Below, in pieces: positions 1-12,381 of a stretch of 64,000 bases of DNA. Location of the stretch: the NCBI RefSeq assembly GCF_000143415.4, contig NW_003314322.1, forward strand, positions 308,408-372,407, in the 5' to 3' direction. The position numbers were made by a program, and so were the translations under genes. Under the pieces are notes generated by a model, which worked only from the letters and a program-made list of their open reading frames with translations, ran no database searches and was not told where the DNA came from. Source of the DNA: Selaginella moellendorffii. Its lineage: Eukaryota > Streptophyta > Lycopodiopsida > Selaginellales > Selaginellaceae. Every line of letters starts with the position of its first letter. The first letter of the stretch is position 1.

Positions 1-734
1 CTCCCAGTCCAAGTGTGGGTGGCACTACCTACTTGGATACCTGGTGTGGCTCAATGGAACCTTGCTCTAAGCCCATGGCTAGAGCACCTAAAGGTGAAAT
101 GCAGGGAGAGTACCCATGAGGCCCGCTTAGGGCCACGGTGTTCCGAAATGTCATCCCAAAGTCCTAGACTGTGGAAAGGAAGAGGAGTAGTCCTCTGGTG
201 TGGTGACCAAGGACACAGTCACACAGGGAGGAAGTCCTAGAGGACAGTGGGACTTAGTGGTCGGGCCCATGAGCCTTGATCCAATGGCAGTGTTGGCGAA
301 CACGGCCAAGGACGGAATGGGACTTGGTGGGGACTGGAACGGAGATATTGGGGAAGGCTAATCCCCATGTCTGTGGGCATCCTAAGGATGCTAAGGAGTG
401 GATCTGGGATGATCACTCGTGGATGGATGGCCCAGTCTTTGAGTGACGGGATTGGGATGCAGGTGGTGTCAGACCATCGGTGTGACCAAGGTGAATAGGC
501 CTGGCCTTAGCGTAACGGGCTGATATGTCGGTGGTACCTTGGGGTGTCGGTCATGAGATCGGACACGTGGAGCACTTGGACCAAGTGCATAGGTTGAGTG
601 GGGGGGATGCCATTCTCGGGGCTAGTAAGCCCAAGTCCAAAATAGGACTTACGGAGGTTGTGAGTGAGACTCCTCCAAGTGGTCAGAGGTGCGGTTAAGT
701 GACTAAAGTAAAATGGAAAAATTAATCGCTTAGA
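1..734 (+). repeat. LTR of family A, 5'-truncated by window edge
   Basis: This is the 3' part of an LTR matching, base for base with scattered changes, the solo LTR at 19370-20102. It ends in CGCTTAGA, a decayed CGCTTACA terminus, and is followed directly by a tRNA primer site. It is therefore the 5' LTR of a forward-oriented family A element whose start lies outside the window. ORFs read through it are not conserved as proteins. Confidence 0.85.
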
Positions 735-737
735 ACT

Positions 738-749
738 TGGTATCGAAGC
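738..749 (+). promoter_or_regulatory. Primer binding site of LTR element A
   Basis: TGGTATCGAAGC lies three bases after the LTR end. It differs by little from the usual plant initiator-Met primer site (TGGTATCAGAGC). The same position in the second A element (35457-35468, reverse strand) reads TGGTATCGGAGC. Confidence 0.75.
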
Positions 750-2663
750 TGTTCCTTAGTCCGACTCTTATTGGTGTCCAAGCATATCACCACTTGTATT
801 GGAGTTGGAAGGTCCTAGATATGGACCTATCTTCGAGGAGTAGCATGTCGAGAGGACATGGCTCTCCACTCAAGTTCATGCGTGAACTTGTGCACGATGT
901 GGTGGATGGAATAGGGCCAGTAAGGGAATGACTTTGGGATCTTGGGAACAGTATAAGGGTTTCCTCATAGAGCTGAGGATGTGATCCAGATGAGCGTTTG
1001 ACGCAGCAAACGAGCTAATGTAGTTGTGGTAAACAACTATAGTTAGGATCACGGGAAAGATGCAGACTCCAAAACAATAAAGGAGTCACAAGATTACCCT
1101 TATATGGTTGAGGCTGGTACTCATAAATTTGAGACCAGAATTATTGATCGTGGGAGGTCAAATACAGAAGAGGACACCAGTCCTTGAAATGGTAGCCGGG
1201 GTTACCTCTAATAAATGCTGGAACAACCCAAGGAGTTGGGGGTGTACTTAAAGATGATTTGCTATCCTCATCACATGGACAAGTAGTCCTAAGGGGCAAA
1301 GGTTAGCCCCAAGAAAATCATCAAGTGTCAGAGTAACACTTGCAAAGATTGTCCTTGTGAGTAGGACATGAATACAAGAAGTTGTATTCCAGTGAGTTGG
1401 CACCTCTAAAACTGAGACCTCGCAGGTTGTTAGATTAGCAAAGTCCAAAATGCTGGATGACTCAAGCGGAGTCAGGGAATGGTTGGAGCATTTGGACCGA
1501 GGTGTATAGTGCCTCATGAGGTATGGGGAGGATCATAAGATCCAAGTATGAGAACAATAGGTATCTCATTGATGGCAGAAGGTGCCATACTAAAGTTGTG
1601 GGAAAGATGTTCCCAAAAGAAAGCAACTTTGGCCCAGAGTTACGTGCAAACACTATGGTGCGGTGCTAATGGATAGTTAGCATGAGGAACAACTATATTG
1701 GTCTTGGCAAAGCCCTAGACACTAATAAGTAGTGTCATAAGGGTAGGCTTGTGGGGCCGATGGTGTGGAGGCACCAAATGTGCCAAGGTGTGATACCTGG
1801 AGGTTATGATGGTGGGTTCATAAGAACCCCTTGCCAAGGGAATCCAACGGAAGCGGGAATGGCATGGCCTAAGCTGGAAGGCATGTGGTTGGAGTGTGGT
1901 GACCCAGATAATGATGGAAGTGTGGAAACACCAAGCAATGAGTTGTAGGACTTGACAACTATGTGGCAGCTAAGCAAGAGGTGCAAGACAATTGGTTAAA
2001 TGGGTAGAAGGTAGCTACCCAAGACTTCTTAATGGCATAAGGAAGTTAGATATACCCTTACGGAGGGTAAATTGCTTATGTTGCGATATAGTAAGTCAAT
2101 GTCGTAAACGGGAATGCTCATTGTCAGGAGGCCATCATTGGGACACCCAAGCACTCTAAAACACTAGGAGGTGGTGTTTCGTGTTGCAAGGGCAATAGAT
2201 AAGGCCCAAGGGCCTAAGTCCCTAGCGAATGATGGGTAGTAGGTGCTATCCAAATGTCCAAGGTTGTGGAGACAGGAGAAGACTGTCTATCCAAATTGGA
2301 CAAAGCCAAAAATGGAATTTTGGCAAGGCTAGTGATGGGCATGTAAGGGCCCATAAGCAGCAATGTTAATCCCAATGTGTGGGATTATAAGGTGAGCATG
2401 CCTAAGATTGAGGAACCACTCCCTAGGCTATTGGGTAGGTTCATCCCTAAGAATACTTGCTAAGGCATAGTAAAATATGCAAAGCTATCCTCCTAGTTTG
2501 GAGGAGAATAACCAAAGGAAACATATGGGGCCAAAAGGCAAGTAGTATGGGGATGGAACTGAACCATAGAAATCAAAGGGCATATCCAACGGTGGTTATG
2601 CAAGTTGGGAGTGGAGAATCAAGAGGGTGCTCGAGGATATTGTTGCTAGCAACCGTGATGCCA

Positions 2664-2902
2664 TGGAGAGTCTAAAATATGGAATTGTCCATGTTAGACT
2701 ATATGGCAACTATAAAACTTGCAAAAAGGGAGGTCTTAGCAAGCTAAGGGATAGAATTCCTTCAAGGTTCCCAAAGACAATTCTAGTTAGCTTAATACTT
2801 AGAAAGGCCAAGGGTAAATGGTTCATGAAACGCGCGAAATCAAAGTGGCGCAGTAGAAGCGTGGTCTTGAAGCTTGCCATGAGGCAAGGCTATCAAGGTT
2901 AG
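2664..2902 (+). CDS. Small basic ORF shared by both A interiors
   Basis: About 79 residues begin MESLKYGIVHVRL and are Lys/Arg-rich. The same frame stays open in the second A element (33308-33538, reverse), with conservative-looking changes such as I/V and Y/W. No family is recognised. It may only be a chance frame in a recently amplified element. Its value is as the one interior ORF kept in both copies. Confidence 0.25.
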
Positions 2903-3225
2903 GGAAGTAGTTCCCGAGTGTTCAAAGAGAGGGCTTTGAACAAAAGTCGATGGCCAAGGACTTTCACCCTTATGTAGGAACCATGTTACAGTGGTCGGAG
3001 GACTTGCCAAGCGAGATTGGCAAGTCGGGGGAACAAATGCCCTAGTTGAAGGTGATAACTTTAAAAGGGTGGGCCATGGGGTCGAGCATAGAGGAGTCCA
3101 TGCATGATCACAAACTTGTCAAGCGAGAGGACTTGGCAGTGCAGAGGAACTAGGTTCCTAAGCTGTGATCTGTAGCGCGCTTTAAATATAAGTTGGTGCA
3201 CCGGCGTGGGGACTCACGCTAGGAA

Positions 3226-3750
3226 CCAAAATGAGACTAATATAAAGGGCATGATAGTGAGGGTGTTTGGCAGACACAATAAATTATCATCCGGCGATAT
3301 TGAGGGACTAGTCTCAATACGTGAAGGTTCTTGCCAAGCCAGTGCAAGACAGAGCAAAAGAGAACTAAGAGCCAGGCCAAGAATGCTTAGCTAGAAACAC
3401 ATAAAAGTTCCTACCTTATGTTCATCTGGCTAAGTATAGATGCTAAGTGGAGTAAACTAACACTTGGACAAGAGGGGCTACCGAAGGAAACCAGCAGTAC
3501 CAACATCCTGCCGTCATGGTAGTAAGGAAAGAGTGTCCATAAGGACTAGCCAATAAGTATCATTTGATACCTAAAATCACATTTGTGACATCTAAATACA
3601 TTTGAAATGCCCACTTAACTCCACTATCATAAAAGGGATTGATAAAAGGTCCAACAATACTGACCTCTTACCGTTGTGGTAGTAAGGAAAGAGTGTCCGT
3701 AAGGAGTAGCTAACAAGTAACTTTTGATACTTGAAGTCACATTCGTGACA
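3226..3750 (-). repeat. Two tandem LTR-B fragments, inverted
   Basis: On the reverse strand these start TGTCACGAATGTGAC (ending at 3750) and again TGTCACAAATGTGAT (ending at 3590). They match the family B LTR starts at 28520, 29120 and 55247. The first ~100 bases of the LTR thus occur twice, showing one B LTR broken into or joined to another. Confidence 0.75.
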
Positions 3751-6379
3751 CTCTTCCCCCCTTAGGGAAGATTGACATCCTCATCGATGCATACTTTAGT
3801 ATAAACCACCGGCAAGGAAACAACTCTAGAAAAAATTCACGGTGATCACATTATGTGAGAAATGCACCAACTTAAATGAGTTAAGGTAACCTTTTTGTCT
3901 AACGCGGATGCACTACCAACTCAGACACCTTCCAGCTATTGCCAACAAGGAAATGACCAACGAAGTTAGCCACCCTTACTACTTTGAGTGTCACCCAGCT
4001 TATAAAAGTGTGATACACCCTGTCCATAGGGACATAAAGAGAGAAGCCAAAGGCCCCAACCCTCATGAGCAAAGAAACCAAATCTGTTGGTAAGGTTTAG
4101 ATATACTACTGTAAATAGGCAGTTAGAGTTGTTTATATGGTCATGCCCTTTAAACGGAATAAGGAACATCGATAGAGAGGTGGGTGATGTGATCAGTCGA
4201 CAGTAGCTACCCTATGACTAAAGATTTTACCATGCACACGAAGTGCCAAAGCCAATCTACTTATATTGGCCCAAACTTAAAGATTAAGAGATGGACAATA
4301 TCAAATTCATAGACAATGATATCTTAGAGACTTAATTATCAATGGATAAATCTTAGATTAGAACATAAAAGTATTCCAAGTAAGTTATCATCCGATAAAC
4401 TAGTATGATAGTATAGGAACCACCAAGATCACTATAGTTGAAAAACATAGGATTCACTATCCAACAAAATTCAATAGCAAGTATACTATCAACAACACTT
4501 TATGATAAAACTTAATTATTAAAGATTTCAGATAGCATGCTAAACAACTTACAAAAGACAGCTCAAAGAACACAAAGTATCGTTGACTGACAAGTATATT
4601 GCTCACGAATGTATCACTCGAAGGAAATAACATCCTAATCTATCAGAACTAAACAATCAACAAAACAGAATGAATGCAGTAAGACCAACAAACACTTGTT
4701 CATGCCAACTATCGCACTAGTCAATCTGAATAGATCCCAGTCAACAATCTGAAGGAACTAGAGTTAGCAATATCCTACTGATGTCTTAACCCAAAAAACC
4801 AATCTAAAACAAATCACAAAGAACATGTGGTATAGCAAAAAGCCATTAAAGAGAACAACTAACCATCACGAAAAATCATCAATCTTCCTATCAAAAAAAT
4901 GATATATAGTTATCGTTGAAGACAGAATCCACCATCCCAAAGAATGGCACATCATTCTACATTAACAACAACCAAGCAAATTTTTTAATGAGAATAATCA
5001 ACTATCCCAAGATGATAGTCAATTATCACTAATGATTGTTAGATGCAAAAGCCAACTTTAACATCAAAGCTAATGAGTTAAACTATTTTCCCTAACAACC
5101 TTTAACAAATAGAACAATAAGCATAAAAAACTCAAGGAACCAAAAGCTCGAAGAAGTCTATAGCCAAATCTTGCCTAATAATGATCATAAGTTTTGCATA
5201 AATTAATTTCAATGCTAAAGAAAAAATCATAGCACAATCCATAATATCCTTCTCAACAAATCTATAAGCTAAACTTTATAATGCAAAGCTAATGAAGAGC
5301 ACATTTGCATCAATCCAAAAGCTAAGCACAATGGAACTATTCTCAACAAGTGATCACTAAACCGATCCTTCATGAATCCATCTATAGCAAGACATAACTC
5401 ACTTCATAACAAGCACAAGAAGAATCATCAATAATCAATATATTTCTAATATCTTCAATATCAATCACTAACTTCTCCTCTCGTAAAGCTAGCATAATTC
5501 ATGAGTAAATCACTTTTCAAGGAAAAGCTCAAACCTCAAGCTCTACTAAACAATCTCGTCTAGAACATAACTAATTTAAACTTGCCACTCAGTTCATTTG
5601 AATATTAATACAGTTGCTAACTAGCAAATGCACAAATGCCAATAACACAAAGCTATAGCCAACTCGTCAACATTATCTACGTCAAGGCTAATGAAACTCA
5701 ATATCAATCCTTTCATTTCACTTGAATCTCAACAATAATAATGTTAACGAAAAGGCATCACTTCAATGCCATCAACACCAGGACAAAGATAGAAGAAAGC
5801 AAGAGTGAATCACCACTCAAAGCTCTTTAGCAACAAATCTAACCAAAATCAAAAATACCTTAGTTAGTATCCGAGACTAATCCTTCAACAATACTCAATT
5901 TCAGATAACACATCATCAAGAAGTGATTCACCACATCCAAGACTCAATGAAATCCAACACCATGGACTAAACGCAACCACATGACATTGACAAAGGTATC
6001 AATATGCTAACATGGAAGAACCATGTAAGGCTAACAATATGATCCTCTGCAACACCATTTGGTAAAGCAAGTTTATCATTGCTAAATTATCATCAAGCAA
6101 AACAAATGTCATACAGTCCTTGACGAAGTCTACAAGCAATCATTAATTGCCAAGCAACTAACAATCACTCTTTCAATTTGCCTTCATAGGACCCAAAAAC
6201 TAAACTCATGCCATTGAGTTAAATACTTGTCCAACATTAACATAATACCTCAAGTACAAGATATAGATTCATAGACAAGCATAAACTAAATGACCATTCG
6301 AATCCAACTCAACTGCAATAGGCTCACTAATGCATTTAGCCAACAGCTCTGACCATGCCTTGAAGAGGCTAGCTATCCA
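3751..6379 (-). mobile_element. Interior of LTR element B, inverted remnant
   Basis: The purine tract (AAGGGGGGAAGAG on the reverse strand) lies directly against the LTR start at 3750, so this is the 3' interior of an inverted B element. It matches the reverse complement of about 39300-41050 and 54313-55230. The sequence is AT-rich and full of stops, and no retroviral domain is visible. It holds an uninterrupted version of the site into which giant transposon copy 2 inserted (around 4640-4720). Confidence 0.7.
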
Positions 6380-6729
6380 AGTCGAGTCTGAAGTCAAATC
6401 CAAGATCGAGTCCAAGACCAAGTCCAAATACTAATATAGGTCGTGGGGTGAAAGCCCAAAGTGTGTGTCTCCAAGGGGGGGGGGGCTACAGAGGGTTCCA
6501 AATGTATAGTAGAGATAGTGAGGTCTAGGAACTAGTCCATAAGGAAATCTCTAGTGGTGCTTCCAAATTAACTCGAGGTTGAGACTGGGGCTAAGGGGCC
6601 TTGGGTGGAAGTGAGCATAGACTTGGGTGGTGCCGGAGGGGCCACCCAAGGAAGTGTTCAAGAGCAGCTCCCACTCTCAGAAGGGAAATCGATTGCGGTG
6701 CTCCCGGCTCATGTGGAGTGGTGCCCCAC
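6380..6729 (+). repeat. LTR-C, first half of 5' LTR
   Basis: This stretch matches 11980-12353, the first half of the 3' LTR of the same gypsy element. It contains GAGTCC-type repeats, then GGGTGAAAGCCCAAAG, a G-run of about a dozen bases and a GTATAGTAG motif. It continues at 8296 after a nested family A LTR. Confidence 0.7.
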
Positions 6730-6734
6730 TTGAG

Positions 6735-8290
6735 TGTAAGCAACTAGATTTTCCATTCTACTTTAGTCACTTAACCACACTTCCGACCACTTGGAGGAGT
6801 CTCATTCACAACCTCCATAAGTCTTATTTTGGACTTAGGGACTTGCTAGCCCCAAGAATGGCATCCATGCCACCTAACCATTGCACTTGGTCCAAGTGCT
6901 CCACGTGTCCAATCCCAAGGTACCGCTGACATATTAGCCCATTATGCTAAAGCCATGCCTATTCACCTTGGTCACACCAGTGGTCTGACACCACTGTAAG
7001 CGACTAATTTTTCCATTTTACTTTAGTCACTTAACTGCACCTTTGACCACTTGGAGGAGTCTCACTCACAACCTCCATAAGTCCTATTTCAGGCTTGGGC
7101 TTGCTAGCCCAGAGAATCGCACCCCTGCCACTTAACCTTTGCACTTGGTCCAAGTGCTCCACGTGTCCGATCCCATGACCGACACCCCAAGGTACCACCG
7201 ACATATCAGCTTGTTATGCTAAGGCCATGCCCTTTCACCTTGGTCACATCAGTGGTCTAACACCACCTACATCGCAGCCCTGTCTCTCAAAGACTGGGCT
7301 ATCCATCCATGAGTGATCATCCTAGATCCACTCCTTAGCATCCTTAGGATGCCCACAGACATGAGGAATAGCCTTCCCCAATATCCCTTTTCTGGTCCCC
7401 ACTAAGTCGCTTTCTGCCCATGGCTGTGTTCGCCAATACTGCCACTGGATCGAGGCCCACAGGCCCGACCACTAAGTCCCACGGTCCTCTAGGACTTCCT
7501 CACCACCCGATTGTATCCTTGGTCACTACACCAGAGGACTACTCCTCTTCCTTTCCACAGTTTGGGCCTTTGGGACAACATTTCAAAATACCGTGGCCCT
7601 ATGCGAGCCTCATGGGTACTCTCCCCGCCTTCCACTTTTGGGTGCTCTAGCCATGGGCTTAGAGCGAGGTTCTGTTGAGCCACACCAGGTATCCAAGTAG
7701 GTGGTTGTCGCGAATGTGACTTCGGGTATTGAAAGTTACCTGTCGGTCAGTCCTTACAGACACTCTTACCTTACTGCCACAGAAGGTCGGTATTGCTAGA
7801 CCTTTTATCAGTCCCTCTTGTGCTAGTGGAGTTAACTGGGCATTTCAAGTGTACTTAGACCAGACGAGCATAAGGGTGGAATTCCTACGTGTTATTAGCT
7901 AAGCATACTTAGCCTGGTAAGGAGTTCCCGTCTCGTTTTGTCTTGCACTTGCTAGTGACAAGAACCCTTGCGTATTGAGATTGGTCCCTCAATATTGCTA
8001 CATGATAGCTTACTGTATCTGCCAAACACCCTCGCTATCATGCCCTTTGTGTTAGTCTCATTTCGGTCCTAAATGCTATTTATGGAAAGTGTCCCTTTCT
8101 AGAGACTCACTTATTGCTTGCTTTGTGCTTGTTCCTCGAGCACTTCGTTGGGAGTTCCACTCCCACTCTCAACCTTTCAAGTCGGAGCTTTTAGTCCAAA
8201 CGTGTTACGTTCATTTGGCTTTCACTTTAGCCACTACCACGTGGCACCCTTTCGGCTCCACTTTGGGGCCTAGGGATTTTTTGTCTCACA
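6735..8290 (-). mobile_element. Family A LTR nested in LTR-C
   Basis: Reverse-strand ends TGTGAGACA (at 8290) and CGCTTACA (at 6735) match the family A LTR termini. Flanks are TTGAG (6730-6734) and TTAAG (8291-8295), a 5-bp target duplication with one transition. The central tandem array seen in other A LTRs is replaced by a forward fragment of LTR-B (7706-8092). No interior is present, so it is solo-LTR-like. Confidence 0.75.
7706..8092 (+). repeat. LTR-B 5' fragment inside LTR-A
   Basis: It begins TGTCGCGAATGTGACTTCGGG and is colinear with the first ~390 bases of LTR-B at 28520 and 29120. It has replaced the tandem array of the surrounding A LTR. Confidence 0.75.
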
Positions 8291-8295
8291 TTAAG

Positions 8296-8760
8296 TACTT
8301 GCGGCTCATTGGTCCTCACCCTTCCTAGGGGCTTGGGCTTTCCCTTCGGGATGGAAGTGGGTAAAAGTAAGGCCACGGTGTTTCCCTTTGGTGTCCCGAA
8401 GCTAGTGTTGCACTTAAGGCTTGGGATTTAAAGGGTCCTATGATCAAGTTTTGTTGTACCAAGGGATGTTAGGAACTTGGTGGCTTGGTGTGCTTGGCTG
8501 CTTGTGCTTGTGAGGAGTGTAGCCGAACCTTAAGTCCAGTCTAACTCGGGGAGGGGCATTGGGAGAGCTTTGGGAATCCGTGAATGGATGGCTAACGCAC
8601 CGTTACTCATGCAGTGAGTAGCTGAAACCAAGTAGGACCAAGTAGGAGCTGGTATGTAAGGCGGGAATCTTGGCAAGGAAACTTAACTAAGGATAAGGCA
8701 GTGTTGGTCAAATAAATAAGGTAAGTTAGCAAATTGGAAAGGAAACATTTGTGGCTTAAA
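8296..8760 (+). repeat. LTR-C, second half of 5' LTR
   Basis: This is colinear with 27910-28389, the second half of the 3' LTR. It ends at a decayed GGCTTAAA terminus just before the primer site at 8763. Together with 6380-6729 it makes the 5' LTR of the gypsy element. Confidence 0.75.
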
Positions 8761-8762
8761 TT

Positions 8763-8774
8763 TGGTATCGAGGC
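8763..8774 (+). promoter_or_regulatory. Primer binding site of gypsy element C
   Basis: TGGTATCGAGGC lies two bases after the LTR end. It is the initiator-Met type and confirms the element's orientation and LTR boundary. Confidence 0.7.
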
Positions 8775-9960
8775 CTTTTCCTTAGTTCTAGTGAAGGATA
8801 GAGGCAGATTGTTGGGAGATGGCAAATGCAAGTGTAAAAGAACCAAGGTGGAGATGGAACCTCTACCAGAGTTGGAGCCTCCAGTTGAACAAAAGGCTAG
8901 GGATGAAGAATCCTTGCATGAGGAGGACTCTAGTGAGGAAACTTCCAAACAGGAGTCTAGTGGCAAGATTCGGTTGTCCAAGGCTCAATTGAACATTTAA
9001 AAAGGACAATTGGCATAGACCAGTGCCTTGCTGGAGACTCTTGTATGCAAGCAAAAGTGTGATAAGAAGTGGAAGGAAAAGGTGAAAGACTACAGATGCT
9101 GGTAGTGCAGAAGGCATGGACCCTTCGGCAGGGACTAAGGTGGAACCAAACAAGGTCGAACGGAATCAGTCCCTCAAGCAATTCCCAAGTACAAAACAAA
9201 GCCCCCACCAATCTTCAAGGGAGTGAATGACTATAAGGTGGTGAAGGATTGATTTTACAATATGGAGGACTATTTTTGAGCATTGCAGTTACCGAGCTCG
9301 GAGAAGGTCCCATGTGCAAAACCATACTTGGCAGATAATGCCAAGTCTTGGTGGAAAACAAAAGAGGCCAATGAAGGATTGGTGGCCACTTGGGAAATGA
9401 TGAAGGCGAGGATCTGCACGACTTGCGTTTCTCCAAATGCTACTCTGCACCTAAGGGATGAGTTGAGTAAGCTGAAACAAACCAGAAATATTTAAGAGTA
9501 TGTGAATGAGTTTATGGCAAAGAGGATACTTGTCACGAATATAAGTGACATGGATGTGTTCCATGCCTTCATATCAGGCTTGCAATCCTAGGCTCGAGGC
9601 GAGGTGATGCATTGGAACCCGACCAACTACAAGGAAGTGTTGAATGTAGCTATCAAAGTGCATTTCAATAATAACTTGTGAAAGGGGAACACGACAGGGT
9701 CGGGGTTCATGTTTAGCAAAGGGCCCAAACCAAGGGGACATATGGCAAAGGGAAATTCAAGAAGAGTTTATCTAAGAATGAGTCCTTGGGTTTCCAGAAA
9801 TGAAGATTTGGTGACCAGCAAGCAAGTACGTGGGGGAGTTAAGCAAAAAGAGACAAACCCACGGATAAAAAAGTCAAGTCTACTAGTAGCGTGGGAAATA
9901 ATATATGCTTCAACTACGGTGAAACGGGACATTTTTCGAGGGAATGTTTATACCCGAAGA
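8775..9960 (+). pseudogene. Ty3/gypsy gag remnant with zinc knuckle
   Basis: A broken gag frame. Around 9190-9500 it reads like the retrotransposon gag core (PPPIFKGVNDY, then YLADNAKSWWKT), with in-frame stops near 9250, 9278 and 9496. At about 9900-9945 a CCHC knuckle is recognisable as CFNYGETGHFSREC, where the second Cys has become Tyr (a G-to-A change). Gag would package the element RNA. This copy is dead. Confidence 0.75.
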
Positions 9961-10109
9961 AGGCCAGAGCCAATATGGCCATTAAATCGAGTGAAATCCA
10001 AACTGAGGTATGGGATCTAGTCCTTACCTCAAAGTTACTCATTACACAAGTAATTTTGGTAGAGAGTCAGTTCGCGACATCTACTAACCCTTCAACAGAA
10101 GCTCGGAAG

Positions 10110-10440
10110 TAGCTTTGTTAAGATTTTTATTGACATGGGTGCTTCAAATAATTTTGTGGCTGCAGACATAGTCTGGCAAGTCGGACTAACGGTACAGCGA
10201 CTGGGTGAACCGAGGACTATAGAGTTTGTTCAAGGTAGCCAAAGCACCGATGAGGTACTTTGACAAGCGAGAGTCGAAATAGGGACATGGAAAGTAGACA
10301 TGGATTTCACCGTGTTGGATATGGCTAGATTTTACATAATCTTTGAGATGGATTAGTTCAATCGGTTCGTGGTAACTCTGCATAGACAAAGTAGGAACTT
10401 TGTGGTATTAGCGAATGCTCGAGGAGAACGATCCAAGATG
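10110..10440 (+). pseudogene. Ty3/gypsy aspartic protease remnant
   Basis: The catalytic motif is visible as DMGASNNF at about 10133, where family members have D(T/S)GA; the Thr has become Met by a C-to-T change. An in-frame TGA follows near 10261 and another stop lies near 10355. Its place between the zinc knuckle and reverse transcriptase is the usual pol order. Confidence 0.65.
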
Positions 10441-10479
10441 GAAGCCCAAGATCTAAAAGTAGGGCAATGTAAGGCCAAA

Positions 10480-11050
10480 GGTGTTTGAAAAACTAAGGGA
10501 ACACCAGCTATATGTTAAAGAGAGAAAATGTGACTTTGCTCAACAAAAGGTAAAGTTTCTCAAGCATGTGATATGCAAGGACAGACTCAAGAAGGACCAT
10601 GAGAAGGTTCAAGTGATCCAAGAATGGGAACGATCATTGAATATACATGAGTTAAGGGCATTCTTGGGGCTATGTAACTACTACTGAAAGTTTATCAAAC
10701 ACTATTCAAGAGTAGCTCTACCTTTAACGGACCAAACAAAAAAAGAGAAAATGGTATAGACAGTAGAATGCGAGGTGGCATTTGTCCACCTCAAAGAGAA
10801 GTTTAGGAAGGCTCCCGTGTTGGCATTACCAGACTTTGGTAAGGACTTTGAAGTAAAAACGGATGCTTCAACCTTTGTGTTAGGCACAGTTTTGAAGCAA
10901 GACAACCATCTAGTAGTATTCTTCTTCAAAAAGTTAGACAAGACTCAGCAAAAGTGATTTGTTTATGAGAAGGAATTGTTTGCAATAGTAAGGCACTCAA
11001 GAAGTGGTGACACTACCTTAGGAAACACTTCAAAGTTTACATGGATAATG
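10480..11050 (+). pseudogene. Ty3/gypsy reverse transcriptase (3' part) and RNase H remnant
   Basis: The frame begins in the RT thumb/connection (FEKLREHQLYVKERKCDF, then ELRAFLGLCNYY) and runs into RNase H (VKTDASTFVLGTVLKQDNH). The RT fingers and palm with the catalytic YxDD box are missing: protease sequence joins the thumb at about 10450-10480. Stops at about 10684, 10758 and 10954 confirm it is dead. Confidence 0.8.
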
Positions 11051-11277
11051 TAGCAATGAAACACTTCTTGTCACAACCCAACCTAAAAGGGAAACAGGGT
11101 CAGTGGGCCAATGCTTTGGCTGAGTTTAATTGCGAGATTCTGTATAAACCTGGGAAGAGCAACTACGTGGCAGATGCTCTAAATTGAAAAGCAAGTTTGA
11201 AGTTGGTGATTTGTGACAACAACATTTTAGGATAATGTGCACACAATATATGAGAACAATGGTCTAGCACAGACTAG

Positions 11278-11672
11278 TGTTGAAGCAAGACAACCATCCA
11301 ATAATATTCTTCTCAGAAATGTTGGACAAAGCTCAGCAAAAGTGGCCTGCCCACGAGAAGGAATTGTTTGTGGTGGTCAAGGCACTCAAGGAGTGGCAAC
11401 ATTACTTTGGGAGACACTTCAAAGTTAACACGGATAATGTGGCAACAAAACACTTCTTGTCACAGCTTGACCTGAGAGGGAAATAGGGTCAGTGGGCCAA
11501 TATTTTGGCCGAGTTTGATTGTGAGATTCCATATATACCTGGGAAGAGCAACATCATGGCGGATGCTTTAAGTCAAAAAGTGAGCTTGAAGTTGGTGATA
11601 TTCAATGCGACAACAACCTTTTGGGATGATGTGTGGATAGCATATGAGAATGATAGTCTAACATAAGAAGTG
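11278..11672 (+). pseudogene. Tandem second copy of RNase H segment
   Basis: This repeats about 10890-11275, restarting at TTGAAGCAAGACAACCATC. It encodes VLKQDNHPIIFF, KALKEWQHYFGRHF and ADALSQK, typical gypsy RNase H / tether sequence. It preserves residues lost in the first copy, including the intact WPAHEKELF block. A stop lies near 11484. Confidence 0.75.
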
Positions 11673-11717
11673 TTGTTGAGGAATTAGGAGGCATAGGAAG
11701 GTTACCAGAGAGATGAG

Positions 11718-11960
11718 TTGCCAACAGAAGAGAAAAAAGGCTATGTGGAACACAATAAACTCATTTTTTATAAACAAACAAGGGTGTATGTTCCAGAAGG
11801 GGAACTAAGGAAGGTAACCTTAAAAGAGTGTCATGACGGACCTTTTGCAAGACACAGTAGAGTGCCCAAGACAATGGGTTTGCTCAAGAGGAAGTATCAC
11901 TTGCCAGATATGGCTAAAGACGTCCAAAACTATGTAAAAACATGTCCAACATGTCAGTAG
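11718..11960 (+). pseudogene. Ty3/gypsy integrase zinc-binding domain
   Basis: An open frame of 80 residues carries the integrase H2C2 pattern: HD near ECHDGPFARHS and the paired Cys in VKTCPTCQ at its end. The integrase catalytic core is absent, because LTR-like GAGTCC repeats begin immediately after the last Cys-Gln. This is a deletion from integrase into the 3' LTR. Confidence 0.8.
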
Positions 11961-12357
11961 GTCAGTGCAAGACCGAGTTCAAGACCGAGTCCGAGACAGA
12001 GTCCGAGGTTGGGTCCAAGATCGAGTTCTAAGATTGAGTCTAAATACCAATATAGGTTGTGGGGTGAAAGCCCAAAGCGTGTGTCTCCTATGTAGGGGGT
12101 AGGGGGGGGGGGAGGGCTGTAAGGGGTTTCAAAAGTATACGTCTAGGAACTAGTCCATAAAGAACTCTCTAGTGATGCGTCCAAACTGACTCAAGGTTCA
12201 TATTGGGGATAAGGGGCCTTAGGTGGGAGTGAGCATGGACTTAAGTGGTGCCGGAGGGGCCACCCAAAGAAGTGCTCAAGAGCAGCTCCCACTCCTGGAA
12301 GGGAAACCAACTGCAGTGCTCTTGGTTCATGTGGAGTGGTGCCCCACTTAAGTACTT
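11961..12357 (+). repeat. LTR-C, first part of 3' LTR
   Basis: This matches 6400-6729. It is interrupted by giant transposon copy 1, whose 4-bp duplication ACTT is at 12354-12357, and resumes at 27906. Confidence 0.75.
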
Positions 12358-12381
12358 AAGCTCTATTTCGTTAAAGTGGGA
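12358..12381 (+). repeat. Left terminal inverted repeat, GT copy 1
   Basis: A perfect 24-bp match to the reverse complement of 27882-27905. Just inside, GTGGGA and TCCCAC form a small extra inverted repeat (12375-12396). Confidence 0.92.

Larger units (their letters stand above)
735..3225 (+). mobile_element. Interior of non-autonomous LTR element A (LARD-like)
   Basis: This region is colinear with the reverse complement of about 32990-35471, the interior of a second A element. No gag, protease, reverse transcriptase or integrase motif is visible in any frame. It therefore looks like a large non-coding retrotransposon derivative mobilised in trans. Homology stops near 3225, where inverted family B LTR sequence begins. 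Confidence 0.75.
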
